Shown: positions 11,512 through 25,103 of the stretch, piece after piece
How the letters are laid out: each line of letters starts with the position of its first letter
Numbering within the stretch: position 1 is the first letter of the stretch
Assembly: GCA_000231825.2 (NCBI GenBank)
Contig: JH720316.1
Span: 1,126,185 to 1,181,280, forward strand
Length of the DNA stretch: 55,096 nt
Source: Tetrahymena elliotti 4EA
Taxonomy: Eukaryota; Ciliophora; Oligohymenophorea; Hymenostomatida; Tetrahymenidae
Reading direction: 5' to 3'
Made by a program: the position numbers and the translations under genes
The notes under the pieces: generated by a model
What the model was told of the DNA's origin: nothing
Seen by the model: only the letters and a program-made list of their open reading frames with translations
Database searches by the model: none

Positions 11512-12201
11512 ATGATTCATTTTATTGCTCTAATTGGTTTCTGTTTCTTGTGGTACTTTGTTTACTAATTAATGACTAAAAAAGGATTATAATCAGAAGT
11601 ATCTCTTTCTATTCTCTCAATGCTTCACTGGTTCATAGCATTTGTATTCTTTTAGACTATTGTCTTTTTCAATTTAGATAGAGATGTAAAAGAATTGATA
11701 TTTGGAAACTAACTGACTGAAATTTAACTCTGGTTCCATGTAATAACTTGTAGCTACTTTGCTTTTGATTTATTTCTAAGATCCATAACTTAATAACTTA
11801 AACAGTGGTTGCTAATACATCATACATTCACTTTATTATTCATAGCTATTGCAGTAATAAACTAATTTTCCGGTTCAGAAAATATTTATGTCTTAAGATA
11901 TGCAACCTTCTGCAATATACCTATGAATGTTAAGGCTATTTTAGCTAAAAATAGTCTACATAATACTATTCCTTATCACATTAGCAATCTTTTATATACA
12001 GGAATTTATACATTTAACTTTACAATTATGCAAAATGTGATGTTGTATTACTTCTATATAAGCAACACTAGTATGCTCACGATATTGATGTTGATTTTAT
12101 TGCAAACTTAAGCCTATTATACAATAGTGAAATCTCATGTGCCATCATCATTATCAAGTTTGAGATATTTTCATTATAAATATAGAAACATAATGTATTG
12201 A
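11512..12201 (+). CDS. TLC-domain (TRAM/LAG1/CLN8) membrane protein, complete
   Basis: A single-exon ciliate-code frame from ATG 11512 to TGA 12199-12201 gives 229 aa. The protein is hydrophobic with about 5-7 membrane spans. After an N-terminal span (MIHFIALIGFCFLWYFVYQL) and a second (SMLHWFIAFVFFQTIVFF) come TLC signatures in the usual order: SYFAFDLF, the His pair of LLIHHTFTLLF (residues 103-104), RYATFCNIPMNVKAILAKN (the family's 'E-x-S/T-P-F-x-N' segment region), and later spans ending near ILMLILLQTQAYYTI. Family members act in ER or plasma membrane lipid metabolism or sensing, for example ceramide synthases and TLCD proteins. This short form resembles TLCD4-like proteins more than ceramide synthase, but I infer no reaction. 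The start is the only Met before the first hydrophobic segment and lies in an A-rich context. It is the only full-length one of three related copies in the window. Confidence 0.82.
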
Positions 12202-12434
12202 AAAATGTATATTAAATTGAAAAAATTAAAACTAACCTAGCAATTTGTATATTAAAATGATTATCTAATGTAAACAAAATATATATATTTATATATAAAT
12301 ACTTGTATATAACATTAATTTTCAAATTTGTAAATTTTATTTTTCTGGCCCTAATTTTTAATTTTTTAAAATTAATTAATAAAAAAGTAGAAAGTAGTGT
12401 CATTTTTATTTTATGTTTATTATTATTTTGTTAA

Positions 12435-15400
12435 TCAATTTTTAACAAAAAATATATTTTAATAATTTAAAATTAAATTTTAGAAAGCCATCTTTAAAAT
12501 AGGTTTATTAATAAAATCATTCATTCCGACTTCAATAGATTTATTGTAGTCTTCCTAGCCTACATATGCAGTGCATGCAATGATGATTGGGATATTTGTA
12601 TAATTTACACTTTTATAAAATTAAATTATTTCCTTCACTGTTTCGTATCCATTTTTAACTGGCATTTCGATATCCATAAAGATCATTTAAGGTGAACTGC
12701 AACAATTTTTTTAGTATTAAGATTTAATGAATTATATTGCTGAATCACCATTTGAAAATGTTATCACATCAAATTAAAATTATTAAATTATTTTTAGAAG
12801 AGCATATAAGTTAAATTAATTATCATCTACAATTATTATTTATGGGCAACTGCATTTTTTCTTTTTGTTCTAGTTAAAATCTAAAATTTCTTCTATTATT
12901 GATTATGTTGAAAAAGGTTTTTCATTTCTATTTTGATCAAGATTATTTTCTATATCAAAAATTTTGCCCCAGCTAATTTATGATTTAAGACTATTAATTT
13001 TGTCAATTTTATCATTTGTTAAAGATGAATGTGATAGTTTTTAATTAGATTATAGCTATCCTATTATTTATTTTTAGCTAGCATAAGATGTAAATCCTTC
13101 TTATTCGTTGTATGTATTATCATCTTTTAAATCTATTAAAAGCTTTGAATTTTAAAAAGTTTTTTTTAGAGTTGTTGCATTTTAGTATAATGATACTTTT
13201 TTACTCAAACTTTTTATTTCAGATACTCCATTTCTAAACTCATAATCTGTGTTATTTGACAAATCTGAATTTGCTTAAAAGTTTTAATTTTGCTAATATT
13301 TTTACTAAATAAATGATAATTCAGGTTTGGAAATTTAAGGATTATCAATATTTTGCTAACTTTAACTAAACATCGGTGTTTAAAAAGGACTGCTATTAGA
13401 TTAAAATTTCAAATACATTTTAGAAGGAGTTTTATTTGATTTATTTTGAAATTCCAGATTTTCATCTTCTTAAAAATTTTTATGAATTTAAATTTAAAAT
13501 ATTTTATTTAATTCTAATCTCATATCCTAGTTGAAAGAATCTTCTATCACTTAACAAGAGCTTAAATTTTAGTTACTTTCTTCTAAATTAACCTTATTTA
13601 TTATTTATGTTATTTCTATACTCATAGAATTCTTTATGTTGTTGTTACTTTCTATTTATTTTTTATCTCTAAAACTATTTAAGTTCTTATCAAAGTTAGG
13701 CTAATTGTTTTCTTATATAAAGCCAGAGATAGAATTATCTTATTTTTCTGTATGAGTAATATCACACTCACTTATTTCATTTATGGGAAAAGTATTTTTG
13801 AAAGATTAATCAAAGCTTTAAAAATTTTAATTTTAATGCATTGGACTACTTTTAAAATCAGTTTGCTAATTTTAAGAAGGGCTTGCTAAATTATGATCTG
13901 CTTTTTATTATGAACTTTTATTACCTTTACTTTAATCTAGGCATTATTCATTGACCATATCTAGACTATTATTGCTAAAATCTTCTACCAATATACTAAA
14001 CTTAGATCCTTTACCATATTCTGATTCTACAAAAATGCCTCCCTTGTACGATTCATCTTTTATTAAACCTTTAGCCAAAGAATCAGATATTATCAATCCT
14101 AATCCACATCCCTATTTATTAAGCTATTCATCTTCTTTTTTTATATACTATATCTATGTAAATAAATTAATATTTCAAAAAATATTTTTCTTAGGGAATT
14201 AAACAATAAAATTTACTTTATTACAAAAGTTGAAGATTTATTTTTAATTATCATGAGAAATACCAATTCCGCTATCTTTCACATAGAGCTAATAAATGCT
14301 TTTTGAAACTGAAAGAATACCCAATTCAATATATCCAGATTAGGTGAATTTTAAAGAATTTGATAAAAAATTAAGTAAAATTTGACGAATTCTGTTTGGA
14401 TCTGAACAAATAATTTAATTTATCTTTGAATCAAAGGTAACTCGAATTTCTAAATTCTTCATTTAGGCTTAGATGCTCACAAGCTTACTACAGTCTTTTA
14501 ATAAATTAATTACATTAAAATCTAAGAATGAATACTTAAATTTCCCACAATCCATTTATACAAAATCAAGGATATCATTTATTTAGTTTAAAAGAAGCTT
14601 ATTAGAAAAAAGCGCTGGAATTATGTATTCTTCTATGCAAGATTAATAATCTTATCCTTACTACAGCTCATCTTTTAAAACCTCTAACATGGAAATAGAG
14701 CAGTTCAATGGTGTTCTTAGCTCATGAGAAAGCGTTGCAAAAATTTTCATTTTCTCTTTTTAGATTTCTTCAACTTTTTTTTGATAAAGATCTTCCCAAA
14801 GTTCTTGAACAATAACTAAAACTAATGACTCTTTGTTTTTTTAGTCTTCTTGCATAATTAAGTCAATTGGAATAAATTAAATTATCAGATCTTTATTTTA
14901 ATGTCTTACCTTTAATAATTATTGCAATTTACTCTTATTAATTTGTGAAATTAATTTACTTAAAGCTTAGTAATATTATTTGTTTGTTGAATATAATTTA
15001 GATGATCTTCAAATGTTTTTTCATTTTAAGATTTTCTATTAATTTAATTAAATTATAAAACCATAAATTTAATTGACAATTTAATTTTACTTTTAATCAG
15101 AATTTTCGACAATTTTATATTCTTATTCAGTCTTTTCATTTACTCCTGTCTTTGGAAACATGCTATCAATAATTTCAGCAAAATTAATTCTTTGTTTAGT
15201 TATTTCATTTGTAGCTTCATTTTCTATAAAATAAATTTTTAATTGATAAAAATATTTTAACAAATGAATATTACAATTTCTTATTTTAAATTTAAATGAA
15301 TAGCTGATTGCTGATTCATTTGAGTTATTATAAGTCTTTAAAAGCTCATTTGTTTGGTTATTTTCAGTTGTTGAATTATTATTTGATATATTTTTATCAT

Positions 15401-17243
15401 TTTATAAAAGATGAACATTTTAAATGTATTATAAAATTCTATCTAGCCCATTTTAATTAATATTTGAATTTGGTACAGTATTTATACTTTTACTCGCTTG
15501 TTCTTCTTTTTGAAATTAATTATCTTCTACATAGATATTTTTTCTTTCATTTTGATTTTGTAATATTTGGCACTTTTCTTATTAATTCTTACCTAAGAAT
15601 TATCAAAAAATCTAAATTTAAAATGAATTTAATTTTAAAATTTAATTTACAATCTAAATTTTATTTTTTTGCCTGAATTTTGCAATCTTCTAAAATTTAC
15701 ATTTTTCCTTACAATTCTATATTAGGAATTTAAATTTAACATTAGTTTTCTATACAAACATTTATTTGCTCACTCTCTTTTTATTGAATTTATCTCTAAA
15801 CTTCAAGCTAACCTTAAAGAAATTATACTGGTTTCTCTTCTGTATTTATCTTTTTTTCTAATCCTTCCTATTTATATTATTATAAAATTAAAAAATTTAT
15901 TATTTTGAGTTTAATGAGGGATATCAAATTTTACAAATCAACTAAAAAAATCCATATTTTTTTTAAAATTTTTTTGATCTGAAAAAATCTGATAATATTT
16001 AAAAAAAATTTTAAATATCCCCTGAAAAAATAAAAAAGTAATGAATATGATGGTAAATAGAAATAGAGTTTACTCGATAGCTAAATTTAGATTTAATTAT
16101 ATTTATGCTAGATTATTAAGCCTGATTATACTATTAGATGACATCTGATTTTGATTTTTAAAATTTACTTTATTGTATTGAAATGCTAAAAGCGTGATTT
16201 AAATTGCTAGCACTTTCAGTATTCGTTCTACTTACTTTTTTGTTTAAATAATTTAGGATAACTTTGTTTTTATTCATTTTATGTAGGTCTTAATTATCTT
16301 ATTCATTATGATTTTAAACTTCTTGTTCTTCTACTTTTGAATTCCTGTTAAATAAAGTATTTAATTACTGTTTGTTTTTTTCTTCATCTAACTTGCTATT
16401 TTGATTTTCATCTATTTATCCAATACTAAATAGTACCTGCTATAGATCTTTTTCGCTTTTTGATTGAAGAAGCCTTTAAAGAGTGGCGTTGGTAAATAAT
16501 ACTTATTTTGTAGAGTCAATTATAGCTAATCCTTATGGTATCATTTTTAAAAGGTTTTGATAAAAGTTTTAGGCAAGGTACTTTTAACTTGAATCATTTT
16601 TAGGGTAAAATACTTGCCTTTCATTGATTTACAAATTTTTTATGTTTTATAAGACTGAATGAAAGAAAAATAAGATATTTATAAATGTACTTAAATAATC
16701 AAAATCGTTAGCAGCTTAAAGGCGAATAAGAGAATATGCTTATAATCCAAAAGTAAGTAATAAATTAAGTTTAAAATTATTAATGCTTGGCGCTTATTAA
16801 ACTAAAAAGGACTAAGAAAACGTAGATATCACAATGATTAGTTAACTATTAAATCGAATCAGCATAATTAGTTCAAAATTAGAAATGTAAATCATAGAAA
16901 CAATCAAAATAATAAAAGTATCTTTTAAAAATCTTTTAGAAATTAAACATTTTTAAATATATTTCATGTTTTAAGTCTATTCTATTTATTATCTTGAGGT
17001 ATTTGCCTTCTTTTATGCTAGATTTACATCTTTAGAATATCGTTTTATCAAAATTAATAAGTAAAATGCTGCTAAATTAATAAAATAGAGAGATCCTAGA
17101 AGCTTTTTTTCAAGTTAAAAAATGCAAATAAAAGCCAAAGCTATGAGGTATAAATATATTATCACTGAACTGATCATAGTAACATTATCAAAATGAATTA
17201 TCTCTAATTTAGAGTCCTCTTTATTTATTTCTACATTTTGCAT
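12435..17243 (-). CDS. Hybrid histidine kinase A (membrane sensor, HisKA-HATPase-receiver)
   Basis: Minus strand, ATG at 17243-17241, TGA at 12437-12435, with short introns. The order is: N-terminal multi-pass region (IIYLYLIALAFICIFQL onward, about 4-6 spans, 17200-16640); a PAS-like stretch (MIPQGLAIIDSTKQVLFTNA, near 16550-16450); dimerisation/phosphoacceptor H-box LSHELRTPLNCSISML (His codon 14724-14726); N-box region ILLNFLSNSLKF; G1 box VKDSGIGIS; and G2 box GCGLGL. A Q/N/S-rich linker of several hundred residues leads to a C-terminal receiver with acidic pair IIIVDDNQFN, phosphoacceptor Asp in MDIEMPVKNG, CTAY and the Lys in INKPIL. An intron at 14154-14216 splits the ATPase domain between FNFCNK and IQY; other introns lie between the PAS and kinase parts. 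It autophosphorylates on His and passes phosphate to its own receiver; it has no HPt. The linker and receiver are fully open, so it appears functional. It is tandem with kinase B. Confidence 0.85.
14154..14216 (-). other. Intron in kinase A ATPase domain
   Basis: A 63-nt intron starting GTAAATTTTA and ending TTTACATAG on the minus strand. Removing it joins FNFCNK to IQYIKKEDEQLNKQGCGLGL. It is in the same position and phase as the introns at 19419-19479 (kinase B) and 48454-48514 (kinase C). Confidence 0.8.
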
Positions 17244-17627
17244 ATTTTATTTAATCTTCATTGAATTTGTAATTATTTATATTGACTATTATTATTTTTT
17301 GTCTTTGTTAACTCCTGTTTTTTAATGATGAATAATTAATGTTTAATTTTTAATTTACTAATTACTTCCTTTCATTTCATTTCACAATTCATCATAAGAT
17401 TTATTTATCTTATGATTTTTAATTTATAGATATAAATAGGTTATTTTAAAAGTAATGCAATCTTTTCATAAGAAATTTCAAAATAATAAAAATGAAATGT
17501 TTAATTATGTTTCAAGTTATTTATTTAAAAAACCTTGTGAATTTTTACAAATTATTTTATTATTTTATTTTTCAATTTATTGCACATTTTTAAAGAAATT
17601 ATTTACATAGAAAATATATATTTTTTA
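17244..17627. promoter_or_regulatory. Spacer between tandem kinase genes
   Basis: 384 bases separate the start of kinase A from the stop of kinase B on the same (minus) strand. The stretch should contain the kinase A promoter and the kinase B 3' end. No motif is recognised beyond AT-rich runs and a short TTCATTTCATTTC repeat near 17370. Confidence 0.4.
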
Positions 17628-20600
17628 TCAATTTTTAATGCAAAATATATTTTAATAATTCAAAATTAAATTTTAGAATGCTGTTTTTAGTATTGGTTTA
17701 TTAATAAAATCATTCATTCCAACTTCAATAGATTTATTGTAGTCCTCCTAGCCTACATATGCAGTGCATGCTATAATAATAGGGATATTTGTATAATTCA
17801 CGCTTTTGTAGAATTGAATTATTTCCTTTACAGTTTCATACCCATTTTTAACTGGCATTTCGATATCCATAAAGATCATTTAAGGTGAATTACAACAACC
17901 TTTTTCATATTAAGATTTGATGAATTAAATTGCTGAGTCACCATCTGAAAATGTAATAACATCAAATTAAAATTATTAAATAATTTTGAGTAGAGCATAT
18001 AAGTTAAATTAATTATCATCTACAATTACTATTTAAGGACATTTACATCTTTTCTTTTTGTTCTAGTTAAATTCTAAAATATCCTCCATTTTTTGTTAAG
18101 GGGAAAGAGGTTTATCATTTCTATCTTGTTCAATATTATTTTCTATATCAATACTCTTATGCAAGCTAAATTAAGACCTCGAACTATTTCGTTTTTCATA
18201 TTTATCGTTTGTTTTTGAAGATGTTGTCTATTTTTAATTAGATTAAAGTTATCCTCTAATATGCTTTGAACTAGCATAAGAAGTAAATCCTTCTTGTTCA
18301 TTTGGAATGTTTTCATCTTTTGACTCAATATAATTTTTGGAATTCTAAAAAGATTTTCTATGAGTAGTAGTATTTTAGTATTAAGATATCTTTCTACTCA
18401 AACTTCTTATTTCAGATTATCCATTTCTTTATTCAAAATCTGTTTAATTCGAATATTCTGAGTTGGTTTAAAAATTTTCATTTAATTAATTTATTGCTGA
18501 ACTAAAGTTAGAAACTCTCTTTGAATTTTGGTTTTGGCTATCTGCTTACACACTTTAATTTTGCTATTACTTTTAAAGCATTATTAATTGTTCATGCTTG
18601 CTTGATAAACTATCAACATTTTATTAGTTTTAGATAAAATATGGTGCCTAAAATTAACCATGATAAGGTGAAAACTTCTATGAAATTCTTTTTTGAGCTT
18701 TATTTAATTTATTCCTGAAATCAAGATTTTCATCTTCTGAAAAATATTTATTAACTTCAATTTAAAGTGTTTTATTCAAATCTGATCTCATATCTTATTT
18801 GAATGAATCTTCAACCACTTAACAAGAACTTAATTCCATGTTATTTTCTTCAAAATGAACATTGTTTGCTATTTGAGTTATTTCTATATTAATATGATTG
18901 TTTATTATATTAGGGTTATTGTTACTTTTGTTTGTATTTATTTTATCCCCAAAACTATTTAAGTTCTTCTCAAAACTAAGCTAATGTTCTTCTTAGACAA
19001 AAGCATATATTGAATTATTTTACTTTTCTGTCTAACTAATTTCACAATCTTGAATTTCATTTGTATTTTTTATTGATTAATCACAACTTTACAAATGTAT
19101 TATTTTATTTTAAGTAGTAGTCTTTTATTCATTTTGCTAATTTTAAGAATGAGCTGAATAATTATCTATTTTCTTTTATGAATTTTTATTTCTCTTACTT
19201 TAATTAATATATTACTCATTAATTGCCTCTATATTATTGTTAAAATCTTCTACTAAGATACTAAACTTCGATCCTTTACCATATTCTGATTCTACAAAAA
19301 TCCCTCCCTAATACTATTCATCTTTTACTAAACCTTTAGCCAGAGAGTTAGATATAATCAATCCCAATCCACATCCCTACTTGTTAAGCTGCTCATCTTC
19401 TTTTTTTTAATATTAAATCTATTTATTTTTATTAAAATAGTTTTTAAGGTTGAAATTGATTTATTAAAACAAAATTTACTTTATTACAAAAGTTGAATAT
19501 TTATTTTAGATTATCTTAAGAAATACCAATTCCACTATCCTTAACATATATTTGATAGATACTTTTGGAGATTTAAAGAATACCCAATTCAATGAAACCA
19601 GATTTGGTAAATTTTAAAGAATTTGATAAAAAGTTAAGTATAATTTGACGTATTCTGTTTGGATCAGAACAAATAACTTAGTTTATTTTTTTATCTTCAA
19701 CCACAATTATTTCTAAATTTTTCATTTAGGCTTAGATACTTACAAGCTTACTGCAGTCTTTTAAAAGATTAATTACATTAAAATCTAAGAACGAATACTT
19801 AAATTTCCCACAATCCATTTACACAAAATCGAGGATGTCATTAATTTGGTTCAGTAGAAGCTTATTAGAAAAAAGCGCTGGAACTATATATTCTTCTATG
19901 CAAGATTAATATTTTTATTCAGGCTAGAGCTCATCTTACAAAACTTCCAACATGGAAATAGAGCAGTTCAAAGGAGTTCTTAGCTCATGGGAGAGAGTTG
20001 CAAAAATTTTCATTTTCTCTTTTTAGATTTCTTCAATTTTTTTTGTATAAAGATCTTCCCAAATTTCTGAAACAATAACTAAAACTAAAGGCTCTTTATT
20101 TTTTTAGTCTTCTTATATTATCAAGTCTATAGGGATGATCTAAATTATTAAATTTTTATCTTGATGCCTCAACTTTTATTTTTAAAAATTATGATGATGT
20201 ATTTTACTTTTTAAAATTTGATTTTACCTAAAGTTTAGTAATATTATTAACTTGTTGAGTATAAATTGGATGATCTTCAATTTTTTCATTTTGAGTGGTA
20301 GATTAACTAATAATTTAATTAGATTAATAAAGGTATTTAAAATTAGAAAATGTTACATTTTATCTTAATTGTCTTGAGTTTAATATTTCTATTCATTCTT
20401 TTTGTTTGTCTAGAATAGACTATCGACAACATCACAAAAGCTTATTGATTGTTTAGTGATCTCATTTGTTAAATAGTTTTCTATGAAATAAACAATTTAT
20501 AAAAAAAGGTATTAAATTTTGTAATGAATCTTACAATCTCTAAATCTAAATTGAAATTATTTGTGATTGGCTGGTTAATTTTAAGTATTAGTAACCTAAA

Positions 20601-22465
20601 TTGGATCTATTGTTTAGTTATTTTCAGTTATTGAATTATGGTTTGTTTATTCATCATAAGTATTTTTTTCATCTCCTTCAAGATGGATATTTTATTTGTT
20701 AAGTAGAATTCTTTCTAATCCCTTCATATTTATATTTGTAAAGGACTCAGAATTCATAGTTTTAATTATTTCTTCTTTATAAAATTATTTTTATTTTATA
20801 TTTTTATTTTTTATTTCATCAGTGTTGAGTTAAATTCTACAGACATTTTCATCGTCATCTAAATTTTTAAAAAAAGCAAAAAGTTAAAATAAATTTATTT
20901 TTTGAAATTATTATACTTTCTTAACTTTTGAAATCTTATTAAGGTTACATGTTTTCTTCTTATCTTAAATGGATTTATATTTAACATTTATTATCCTAAC
21001 AACATAATCTTTAATCATTTAGTTATTATTTAGTCTAGCTCTAAACATCTAGCTAACTATCCACAAATTAGACAGATTTCTCTTCAATATTTATATTTTT
21101 TTATATGATCTCCTTTTAATAATTAAAAAATGTTAACAAATTTATTTTTTTCTAATTTCAAGAGAGGAGGGGTACATGCTATTATTATTCATTCAGAAGA
21201 AATTTATTTTTCTAAAAATACAATTGAAAGAACAATCCATAATCAGATAGTTTTAGTTATTTTAAGACCCCATTTACAGAAAAAAATAACTTAGATAATG
21301 AATATATTTTAAATAAATTTACATGCTAGATAAATTTCGATTAAGTAATAGTGGATTTTTGGGTTTGGTGATATTGATAGACTTCTGATTTACATTTTTG
21401 AATATTTTTTTATGATACTGAAAAGTTTAAAGTGTTGTTCAAATTACTTGTACATTAAGTATTTACTTTACTCTCTTTCTTATCGAAGCATTTAGAATTT
21501 TATGTACTGCAATTAGCTAGGTTTTAATTATTAAATCTACTATTTTTAATTTCTTCTCCTTCTTATTTGTTTTCTTTTGTTTAGATTAAAATATTTGGCT
21601 ATTTCTTATTTTGTTCTTAATCTGATTTTTGATCTAAATTTTCATCATTTTTAATTTATCCTATATTAAAGAGAGTCTATTATAGATCCTTATCACTTTT
21701 TGATTAAAAAATATTCTTTAGAGCCGCGTTAGCAAATAATATCTATTTTTTAGAGTCAATTACAGCTAACCCTTCAGGAATAAGTTACTAAATATTTTTA
21801 TAAAAGCTTCTAGCAAGGTACTATTTACTTTTCTCTATTTCAGGAGTAAATATTTATGTAACATTCACTTAAAAAAATATAATGTTGCTTAAAATTGACT
21901 AAAAGAAATATAAGATATTAATAAAAGCACTTAAATAATCAAATTCATTAGCAGTTTAAAGACGAATAAGTGAATATGTTTATAATCCAAAAGTATGAAA
22001 TAAATTAACTCTAAAATTGCTAACACTGCATGTTTAAGATACTAGAAAGGATTACGTAAACATAGATATCACTACTGTAAGTTGCTTATTTGATCCTATG
22101 AGCATAATGATCTCAAAAGAAGAAATATAAATTGCAGAAATAATCAAAACAATAAAAAAATCTTTTAATAATGTCTTAGAGGCATAGAATTTATTTAGAT
22201 ATTTAGCACTTAAATTTTATTTTACTTCTTATTTTAAAGTTTCTTTTAACTTTAATCCAGGAATCCTATCTTTTGACTGCCTTTTTATCAATATCAGCAA
22301 GTAAAAAGCCATTAAATTTAAAAAAAATAGTGATCCAAAGAGCTTTTAATGAAGTGAAAAGAAGCAAATAAATGCCAAAAGTATCAGATACAAGTATATT
22401 ATAATTTGATAGATCCAATCAGTTTTGCTAGAACTAATTAATTTCTACTTAAAAATCTAATTCAT
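17628..22465 (-). CDS. Hybrid histidine kinase B, tandem paralog of A
   Basis: Minus strand, ATG at 22465-22463 (MNQIFKQKLISSSKTDW precedes the first span), TGA at 17630-17628. It has the same order as kinase A: N-terminal multi-TM region with IIIYLYLILLAFICFFSL; PAS-like LIPEGLAVIDSKKQILFANA; H-box LSHELRTPL (His codon 19987-19989); ATPase domain with a G2 box; a long low-complexity linker; and a C-terminal receiver with MDIEMPVKNG and INKPIL. A 61-nt intron (19419-19479, minus) sits in the ATPase domain at the position shared by all three copies. The C-terminal 300 bases are nearly identical to kinase A. In the N-terminal sensor region it shares several features with kinase C that A lacks, such as IPEGLAVID and LFGSL.FLNLMAFYLLI. 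I read the N-terminal part and the conserved domains but not every linker codon, so an unnoticed break there is possible. Confidence 0.82.
19419..19479 (-). other. Intron in kinase B ATPase domain
   Basis: A 61-nt intron, GTAAATTTTG to AAATAG on the minus strand, joining FNFCNK to IQYQKKEDEQLNKQGCGLG. Its position and phase match the introns in kinases A and C. Confidence 0.8.
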
Positions 22466-23036
22466 TTATGTATTTGATTATTAATATTGTTATATCTTCA
22501 TATTATTTCTCTTCCGTATTGTTTCTTGTTTGTCTTTTCTTTTATTAAACTCGTTATTTACAAATATAATATAATTATTCTTTAATTTTACATTTTGTTA
22601 ATTACTTTCATTCACTGAGCGAAATCGATAGAAATTTTAGATTTCAATCCAAATCAAAGTTAGTTAATTAAAACATATTTCCAATTTCTATCCATTCAAG
22701 CATCAGTGAATCAATTAAAAAATTCTTACTAATCATGAAATGAAATACCTAATAACTAAGATTCTTTGTTAACAATACTTGATTTTTTTGATAAAAACTC
22801 TTGTCTATTGTTACTTTTTTAATTTTTAATTCTTAACTAAATGAAATAAATAACTTCATGAAAGCTAAAAAAAATTCAATTTAAATTATTGTCCTGAGCA
22901 AACATCTTTTTTATTTCTTTAATACCTTTTCTACTATTGGTCATATTTTAAAAATAAAAAAATAAACCAATCAAATAATCTAATTTTTACAAGTTTTTCT
23001 CTTGATTCTAATTTTCGGAATTCAAAAATACAAAAA
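22466..23036. other. Upstream region of kinase B with an imperfect inverted repeat
   Basis: This is divergent spacer upstream of kinase B and leading into the ABCG tandem unit. Apart from the inverted repeat at 22610-22711 I see no feature. Confidence 0.4.
22610..22711. repeat. Imperfect inverted repeat (stem-loop potential)
   Basis: The left arm 22610-22635 contains ATTCACTG and GATAGAAATT. The right arm 22683-22711 contains AATTTCTATC and CAGTGAAT, their reverse complements in mirrored order, with a loop of about 47 bases. The middle of the arms is mismatched. It lies about 145 bases upstream of the kinase B start. It could be a solo terminal-repeat remnant of a small element or a cruciform. 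Confidence 0.5.
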
Positions 23037-25103
23037 AACATGTGTTTAATATAATTATGACAAAATAATTTGAAATTCATTCAAAATGAATTATGTAAAG
23101 AGTCTGTAATACTTATTTATTCCTGTTAATTTTTATATTTTTTTATATTTAATGAAAAATAATCATTTTATTTTGTATGAAAGTTCTACATTTTTGAACT
23201 AAAATCTCTCTTTTTAAATTTTATCAATTAAAATGATTTTTTTTGTAAACAAATTTAAATAATTTTCAATCGAGAGAGAATAAACATTTTTCACTATCAT
23301 AAATATCTACTTAATTAATTAATTGTTGAAAAATGTATTCAAATTTCATTTTCATTTAAATAATAGACAAAAAGAAAGATGATCAAAAAATATTTATTAG
23401 TAAAAAAATGGATTATCCAAAAACTAATAGTAAAAAAGAAGGGGTAGAGAGAGTTACTCATTTAAAGATGAATCAAATTTATATAAAAGTGAGATTGGCT
23501 ATACTAAATCTATAACAAGAGCTTATCTTTGTTCTCCTACTGTTAATTAATTCAAATCAAAAAATTAATTATGAGAATTAGACCAGCCCTTTTTACTAAT
23601 TTAATTATATGGTTTTTAAATTACTTTATAAATCTTTTTAATTATATAAACATCTAGACAAAAATATTCATTATTTTTGATAGATTTTTTATTAATTTAT
23701 TCAGTAAGTTTTTCTAATAATTCAGAAACCTAAAAGAATTCTCAATCTTAATTTTATAATATCACACCATTGCTCTGTCAAATCAAACCTAGTTTTAGAA
23801 AAAACCAAATTATCAAGTAATTTTGATTTACTTTTTTAAACAATTTGAAAGATTAAAACAATGGGAATACTGAAAAAACCAAGGTTTTGTAATTTAAAAT
23901 ATCATCAAAAATTAATTTATTTTTTAGATGAAGAGAAGGTATAAAATATTTTTAAAAATAGCAAAGATATTAACCTAATTAATTTTTAATGAATTGATTG
24001 AAACGCACATTTCCTGATAATCTTTAAAAACTAAAAATTCAAAATAATTTCATTAAATTTAAATTGATTGATATATATTGCAAAGATAAATAAATAAATA
24101 AATAAAATTAATCATCACTCAATAATCAATAACACATACATGAAACCAAAATTACGTTAATAACAACAAACCATGAATTTTTAAACAAAAAATATGAAAA
24201 AATAATAATAAATCTTTGAAAATTAATAAGTAAAGAAAAATAAAATTAAAGAAAAGATATAACTGAGGCCAATAAAATAAATTTGTATTACCATTTTATT
24301 TTAACCCCAATTAAAATATTTAAATCAAATTCTATTTTAAGATAAAACAAATTTTGAGCATAAAAGAATCAACAGAATAAAAATATAACAACAAATATTT
24401 TGTGAAAATCTGCAACAGCTTATTAAAATCTTTTCAGAATTTTTAATTTTGTTTATACAAAAGAATTGTACAATTTAAATAAGAAAGGTTCAAATTTTTG
24501 GAAACAAAAATGAGGACAAAATTGAAAAATAGCCCAATTTTAAAAAATGATATTAAGATTTATATGACAAATAAAATGATAGATTTTCTTGTTTCTAAAA
24601 TTGAATTAATAAAGATATTCAAATCAAAATAACTTTATAATTACATAAAACAACAAAAAAATGTATGAAAAGGTGAAATTCTTAATTTATATATTCCCAA
24701 AAATTTAAAGATGATTTTAATGAAAAGGTAATTTTGTCTTGAAAATTGGTTAAGTATTAACCGATCTCTTTAAATAAAGAATATTAGGATAGGATGTCAT
24801 ATGAATCATCAAATCAAATATGAATAAATTAAAAAAATAGTTGTTTACAAAAATAAAATAATCAGATTGTATCAGTGAAAATTATTGATTTACAATTTAC
24901 AAATTTTCTTTTTTGATTTTTGATTAACAAAATTCTTTTATTATGTCTTTAATGAACTAATTCACATAAAGATAGAATAATAGAAAGATAGAAAAATTTA
25001 ATTTGTGTAATTTCTGAGAATTTCTATCACCTCGTTATTTTTAAACATTTTTAACCAATAATTACTTTTAAATATAAAAAGATTCAAAATAAAACAATTC
25101 AAT

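Noticed and set aside
13951..14202. Plus-strand ORF of 83 codons
   Set aside because: Antisense to the ATPase domain and following linker of kinase A; the minus-strand frame carries the conserved motifs.
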